DNA from: Brucella haematophila
Lineage (GTDB): Bacteria > Pseudomonadota > Alphaproteobacteria > Rhizobiales > Rhizobiaceae
Length of the DNA: 64,000 nt
NCBI RefSeq assembly: GCF_005938105.1
Contig: NZ_VCPE01000004.1
Span: 310,001-374,000, forward strand
Direction: 5' to 3'
In this document: piece after piece, positions 63,386-64,000 of the stretch
How positions within the stretch are numbered: the first letter of the stretch is position 1
Layout of the letters: every line of letters starts with the position of its first letter
Translations under genes and position numbers: made by a program
Notes under the pieces: generated by a model
The model's input: only the letters and a program-made list of their open reading frames with translations
The model's database searches: none
Told to the model about the DNA's origin: nothing

Positions 63386-64000
63386 TTAGCAAGTCTCGGC
63401 ACCGCTTCGATCAGCGCTCTGGTAACGGGCGCTTGCGGTGTCAGGATCAGCTCCTGCGTCGGGCGGTTTTCAACAACCCGCCCGCGTTCCATCACCGCAA
63501 TGCGATCCGCCATAAGTGCTGCAACCGCAAGATCATGGGTGATGAAGAGATAGGCCGTCTGTTCGGCCCTTTGTATCTCCCGCAACAGATCGAGAATTGC
63601 GCCGCGCACCGTCACATCGAGCGCCGAAACTGCTTCATCCAGCACAATCAGTGAAGGGGATGTCGCAAGCGCGCGGGCAATTGCCACGCGCTGTCGCTGG
63701 CCGCCGGAAATTTCGTGCACCCCACGCCGCGCAAGCGCCGGATCAAGCCCGACCTTTTCCAGCAGATCTGCGATATCGCGTTTGATGCCGTGAATGCGCA
63801 GCGGTTCATGCAGAAGATCGCTGACACTGGTGCGGGGATTGAAAGCGGATAGCGGGTCCTGAAACACCATCTGCATGCGCGCACGGCGCCTGCGCAGTAC
63901 AGCACCTTGCAATGCCAGCCAATCCTCGCCTTCGAAACGGATCGCCCCGCTTTCCAGCGGGTGCAGGCGCAGCAAAGCACGCGCAAGCGTGGACTTGCCG
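63382..64000 (-). CDS. peptide/nickel-type ABC transporter ATP-binding protein, 3' part
   Basis: C-terminal part of a DppF/OppF-type ATPase; the gene begins beyond the right edge. At the edge the frame reads GKSTLARALLRLHPLESG, the end of Walker A; then the Q-loop MVFQDPLSAFNPRTSV, signature [16 protein letters not shown], Walker B LIVLDEAVSALDV and the His switch ITHDLAVA. The complete gene probably encodes a longer, possibly double-domain importer ATPase (the YejF style is common in this group). Confidence 0.9.
   Translation of the reverse strand, partial: GKSTLARALLRLHPLESGAIRFEGEDWLALQGAVLRRRRARMQMVFQDPLSAFNPRTSVSDLLHEPLRIHGIKRDIADLLEKVGLDPALARRGVHEISGGQRQRVAIARALATSPSLIVLDEAVSALDVTVRGAILDLLREIQRAEQTAYLFITHDLAVAALMADRIAVMERGRVVENRPTQELILTPQAPVTRALIEAVPRLAN

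Overview
The window looks like a chromosomal segment of a Brucellaceae alphaproteobacterium (Brucella/Ochrobactrum type). The signs are a pcaQ-pcaDCHGB protocatechuate cluster in the rhizobial order, a very large soluble PdhS-type histidine kinase, a BA14K-family protein, a tRNA-His with the alphaproteobacterial acceptor (no G-1, U72, A73), Entner-Doudoroff genes zwf-pgl-edd, and several families of short palindromic intergenic repeats of the kind known from Rhizobiales. Species cannot be fixed from sequence reading alone. No rRNA, CRISPR array, transposase or phage gene was seen.

Layout. 1-1300: end of a polar amino acid ABC transporter. 1306-5992: pcaQ and the pcaDCHGB operon for protocatechuate breakdown. 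6096-7914: BA14K protein and a DMT exporter. 7960-11089: glycine betaine/choline ABC transporter (ATPase, permease, binding protein). 11629-12449: an NTF2-like protein and the remnant of an RpiR-type regulator. 12498-17157: a hexuronate/aldonate cluster (zinc dehydrogenase, UxaA, GntR, UxaB-like reductase) with UxuR-like operators. 17268-20565: cobalamin riboswitch and BtuFCD-type transporter. 20758-27641: RcnB-like protein, tRNA-His, PdhS kinase, AsmA protein. 27803-31964: PotFGHI putrescine transporter. 32313-35264: XRE/DUF2083 regulator divergent from aceA. 35296-36953: a small gene with repeated 3' modules, then an AT-rich island with three tiny secreted peptides. 36993-41827: bestrophin and puuA-puuB-like genes split by a four-helix-bundle (S23/IVP) gene with inverted repeats at both sides. 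41952-42773: a Tat-exported Hint-domain protein. 43206-44495: dmeF-dmeR metal efflux. 44503-46267: Lrp regulator and azlCD. 46280-47698: ECF41 sigma factor with its carboxymuconolactone-decarboxylase-like partner and a textbook ECF41 promoter. 47729-52705: LysR, DUF1127, GntR/MFS pair, HD hydrolase, SDR. 52964-53188: a fourth small secreted Cys-rich peptide. 53761-57813: zwf-pgl-edd. 58064-64000: folD, a GumC/Wzz-like membrane protein, an HD hydrolase, a membrane protein, proC, and the end of a peptide-type ABC ATPase gene.

Two metabolic themes recur. Polyamines: uptake by PotFGHI and gamma-glutamylation/oxidation by PuuA/PuuB-like enzymes. Sugar acids: the UxaA/UxaB-type cluster should feed 2-keto-3-deoxygluconate into the Entner-Doudoroff route, whose upper genes lie at 53.8-57.8 kb.

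The most unusual signals are: (1) palindromic repeats whose TAG/TAA-containing ends supply the stop codon of six neighbouring genes; (2) the S23/IVP gene bracketed by inverted GGGAGTA-type repeats and sitting between puuA and puuB; (3) the AT-rich island of secreted mini-proteins with a C-terminal two-cysteine loop; (4) the tripled palindromic module at the 3' end of the gene after aceA.
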